64,000 nt of DNA from Aeromicrobium sp. Sec7.5 (lineage in GTDB: Bacteria > Actinomycetota > Actinomycetes > Propionibacteriales > Nocardioidaceae). Where the stretch lies: assembly GCF_036867135.1 (NCBI RefSeq), contig NZ_JBAJIJ010000001.1, positions 1,116,001-1,180,000 of the forward strand. Reading direction: 5' to 3'. The stretch's first letter is position 1. Each line of letters opens with the position of its first letter. Position numbers and translations under genes: made by a program. Positions 62,041-64,000 of the stretch are shown one piece after another. The notes under the pieces were generated by a model. The model did not search any database, was not told the origin of the DNA, and was given only the letters and a program-made list of their open reading frames with translations.

Positions 62041-63078
62041 ATGACCCACACGTGGCCCGACGTCCTGTCGTCCCTGACCGCCCGCCGCGACCTCGAGCCC
62101 GCCGCCGTCCGGTGGGCGATGGGGGAGATCCTCGACGGCCAGGCCTCGGACCCGCAGATCGCCGGCTTCGCCGTGGCGCTGCGCACCAAGGGTGAGACCC
62201 GGGCCGAGCTCCAGGCGCTGGCCGACCAGATGCTCGAGTCGGCCGTCAGGCTCACGGTCACCGACCGGGTGCTCGACATCGTGGGCACGGGCGGTGACCT
62301 CGCCAACACGGTCAACATCTCCTCGATGTCCGCGGTCGTGGCCGCTGGCGCCGGCGCCGGCGTCGTGAAGCACGGCAACCGGTCGGCCTCGAGCTCCAGC
62401 GGCTCGGCCGACGTGCTGGAGGCGCTCGGGGTCCGTCTCGACGTCCCGCCCGACCGGATCCTCCAGGTGTACGAGCGGGCCGGCATCACGTTCTGCTTCG
62501 CGCGGGTCTTCCACCCCTCGTTCCGCCACATCGGTCCCGCGCGTTCGGCCCTGGGCATCCCCACCACGTTCAACTTCCTCGGACCGCTGACCAACCCGGC
62601 CTCGCCGGCGGCCATCGCGATCGGCTGTGCCGACGCGAGCATGGCGCCGCTCATGGCCGGCGTGCTGGCCGAGCGTGGCAACGACGGCCTGGTGTTCCGC
62701 GGCGACGACGGTCTCGACGAGCTCACGATCACCACGACCTCGCGGGTCTGGGTCGTGGCCGGCGGCGCGGTCGCCGAGGAGACGCTGGACCCGACCGACC
62801 TGGGGCTCGACCGGGCGCCGGCCGGTGCCCTGGCCGGCGGTGACGTCGCCCACAACGCCGACGTGTTCCGTCGGGTGCTCGACGGCGAGACCGGAGCGCC
62901 CCGCGATGCCGTGCTGCTGAACGCCGGTGCCGGGATCGCCGCGCACACCGGGGAGGCCGGCTCCCTGGTCGAGCGGCTCGGCGCGGGGATCGAGCGGGCC
63001 CGCGACTCGATCGACTCCGGCAGGGCGCGGGACGTGCTGGCTCGCTGGGCGGCCGCGACCGAGGATCTCGTCGGGTAG
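62041..63078 (+). CDS. trpD: Anthranilate phosphoribosyltransferase
   Basis: 345 residues. Second step of tryptophan synthesis, joining PRPP to anthranilate. [17 protein letters not shown] is the PRPP loop, [20 protein letters not shown] binds anthranilate and metal, and [11 protein letters not shown] is the C-terminal motif. The ATG at 62041 has a CAGGCT box 6 nt upstream. Counterpart of Rv2192c. Confidence 0.94.
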   Translation: MTHTWPDVLSSLTARRDLEPAAVRWAMGEILDGQASDPQIAGFAVALRTKGETRAELQALADQMLESAVRLTVTDRVLDIVGTGGDLANTVNISSMSAVVAAGAGAGVVKHGNRSASSSSGSADVLEALGVRLDVPPDRILQVYERAGITFCFARVFHPSFRHIGPARSALGIPTTFNFLGPLTNPASPAAIAIGCADASMAPLMAGVLAERGNDGLVFRGDDGLDELTITTTSRVWVVAGGAVAEETLDPTDLGLDRAPAGALAGGDVAHNADVFRRVLDGETGAPRDAVLLNAGAGIAAHTGEAGSLVERLGAGIERARDSIDSGRARDVLARWAAATEDLVG

Positions 63079-63100
63079 ACCCGCGGGCGCGGTCGCGGCG

Positions 63101-63106
63101 TAGGCT
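63101..63106 (+). promoter_or_regulatory. -10 box, leaderless Lrp/AsnC-like gene
   Basis: TAGGCT ends 6 nt before the GTG at 63113. Confidence 0.65.
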
Positions 63107-63112
63107 GAGCCC

Positions 63113-63388
63113 GTGATCACCGCGATCGTCTTCATCCATGCCGACGTCGCCCGCCTGTCGGGCATCGCCGACGAGATCTCGCAGGTCCCGGGGGTCAGCG
63201 AGGTCTACTCGGTGACCGGCGACCTCGACCTCGTGGCCATGGTGCGCGTGCGCTCGATCGACGGCGTCGCCACGACCGTGACCGACGGCATCAACACCGT
63301 CGAGGGCGTCGAGGCGACGCAGACGCAGATCGCGTTCCGGACCGTGAGCCAGCACGACCTCGATGCGGCCTTCAGCATCGGTCTCTGA
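63113..63388 (+). CDS. Stand-alone Lrp/AsnC ligand-binding (RAM) domain protein
   Basis: 91 residues. The RAM ferredoxin-like fold is clear: ITAIVFIHADVARLSGIADE, VPGVSEVYSVTGDLDLVAMV and TVEGVEATQTQIAFRTVSQH. No HTH is present, so it cannot bind DNA alone; such proteins bind amino acids and may modify Lrp partners. GTG at 63113 directly behind a -10 box. Ends 3 bp from the convergent exonuclease gene. Confidence 0.88.
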   Translation: MITAIVFIHADVARLSGIADEISQVPGVSEVYSVTGDLDLVAMVRVRSIDGVATTVTDGINTVEGVEATQTQIAFRTVSQHDLDAAFSIGL

Positions 63389-63391
63389 GCC

Positions 63392-64000
63392 TCACCGCAC
63401 GTGGCGGGCCGCCGACGGGTAGCCGGAGCGCCACGTGCCGCTGACGAGCCGGACGCCCGGAGCGGTCAACCACCGGCGCACGATCTCGACCTCCTCGACG
63501 GTGCAGGCCGGCGCCGGGCCTGCGGCCGGCGCGACCGTCTCGGCGGTCGCGAGCAGCTGGGCCAGCCACGGCTCGTACGGCCGGCCGTGGGGGAGGACGC
63601 CCGCCGCGGCCAGGCGACCGTGGCGCACGACGTGCATCTCCCAGCCGTCGTCGCGCCGTGAGGCCGCCACGATCTCCGGCTCGCGGGTGAGCTCGAGCAG
63701 GCGCTGGGTGCGGTCGACGCCCCGCACGAGGGAGGCGAGCCGGTCGCGGACGACGGCGGCGTCTTCGTAGCGCTCCTGCGCGGCGAGGTCGCCCATGCGG
63801 CGGCCGAGGGCGTCGACGACGGCCTGCGGGTCGGACTCGAGCGCTGCGCGGAGCCGCTCGACCTCCTCGGCGTACCGCTCGGGGGTGACGGCCTGGTCGC
63901 ACGGGGACAGGCAGCGTCCCATCGCAGCCAGCACGCACGGCGACGAGCGGGGAGCCCGGCCGAGTCGCTGGGTGCACTGGCGTACCCGGAACACCTCGTG
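63392..64000 (-). CDS. DEDDh exonuclease-UvrC/Cho-like fusion, C-terminal part (5' end outside window)
   Basis: 203 codons reach the right edge, so the N-terminus with the exonuclease and GIY-YIG domains is outside. The visible part has the UvrC-like Cys set: RQCTQRL, SPCVLAAMGRCLSPCDQ, which holds an Fe-S cluster in UvrC, and the UVR helix pair AAQERYEDAAVVRDRLASLV. The last 100 residues are less conserved. The counterpart is Rv2191, next to trpD. Likely DNA repair. Confidence 0.8.
   Translation of the reverse strand, partial: HEVFRVRQCTQRLGRAPRSSPCVLAAMGRCLSPCDQAVTPERYAEEVERLRAALESDPQAVVDALGRRMGDLAAQERYEDAAVVRDRLASLVRGVDRTQRLLELTREPEIVAASRRDDGWEMHVVRHGRLAAAGVLPHGRPYEPWLAQLLATAETVAPAAGPAPACTVEEVEIVRRWLTAPGVRLVSGTWRSGYPSAARHVR

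Noticed and set aside
1..64000. CRISPR array, rRNA or tRNA genes
   Set aside because: No regular spaced repeats and no rRNA or tRNA landmarks were seen by eye; a covariance-model search would be needed to exclude a tRNA.

Overview
The window is chromosomal DNA from a high-G+C actinobacterium. From about 27.4 kb to the right end the gene order follows the Mycobacterium tuberculosis segment glnA1 to trpD/Rv2191: glnA, an RDD protein, a DUF4191 protein, lipA, lipB, a TIGR01777 epimerase, the E2 dehydrogenase subunit, an aminopeptidase, gcvT, a DUF3043 protein, glycerate kinase, a HesB-type Fe-S protein, adenosine kinase, ctaC, qcrCAB/ctaE, trpD and an exonuclease-UvrC fusion. There is no mycobacterial mycolate gene set, ctaC-ctaD-ctaF are adjacent, and GTG starts and short TANNNT promoters are frequent. 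A Nocardioidaceae member such as Aeromicrobium or Nocardioides fits best; this is an inference without a database search.

Region 1 (1-9.7 kb) holds a partial YnjB-like binding protein, a CDP-alcohol phosphatidyltransferase, a TVP38/TMEM64 membrane protein, and an opposing operon of ECF sigma factor, zinc anti-sigma factor and two FAD/NAD oxidoreductases. It continues with a sodium:neurotransmitter-type amino-acid transporter plus its small subunit, a DUF1330 protein and a SelO protein. Region 2 (10-17.3 kb) holds a flavin monooxygenase-hydrolase-SDR operon divergent from an AraC regulator, the same plan as mymA/virS. It also holds a FAD-linked oxidase and FadR-type GntR operon divergent from a cysteine hydrolase, with a textbook GntR operator between them.

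Region 3 (17.6-24.7 kb) is the most novel part. A two-component system is divergent from two tandem YHYH lipoproteins, a HupE/UreJ-type membrane protein and a Kef-like antiporter. The 76-bp gap between the two arms contains four 7-bp half-sites in two direct-repeat pairs of opposite orientation that match the PhoP box. This suggests that the regulator controls both itself and a surface cassette, possibly for metal handling. Region 4 (24.7-27.3 kb) is an insertion-sequence scar: two broken IS3 pieces flank a haloalkane-dehalogenase-like hydrolase.

Region 5 (27.4-64 kb) is the conserved core: nitrogen assimilation (glnA behind an almost exact GlnR box), lipoate synthesis and transfer, the E2/E3 subunits of 2-oxoacid dehydrogenase, glycine cleavage T protein, a PspA-HtpX-PspAB envelope-stress unit, aminotransferase, glycerate and adenosine kinases, and the aa3 oxidase and bc1 complex genes (ctaCDF, qcrCAB, ctaE), followed by trpD. 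Many genes here have a TANNNT-type hexamer 6-7 nt before the start codon, so they should be leaderless. Four divergent gene pairs place such boxes very close together. Several intergenic repeats are present: a REP-like palindrome family, a 212-bp element bounded by 20-bp inverted repeats, and a 36-bp tandem repeat before qcrC. No tRNA, rRNA or CRISPR array was seen.
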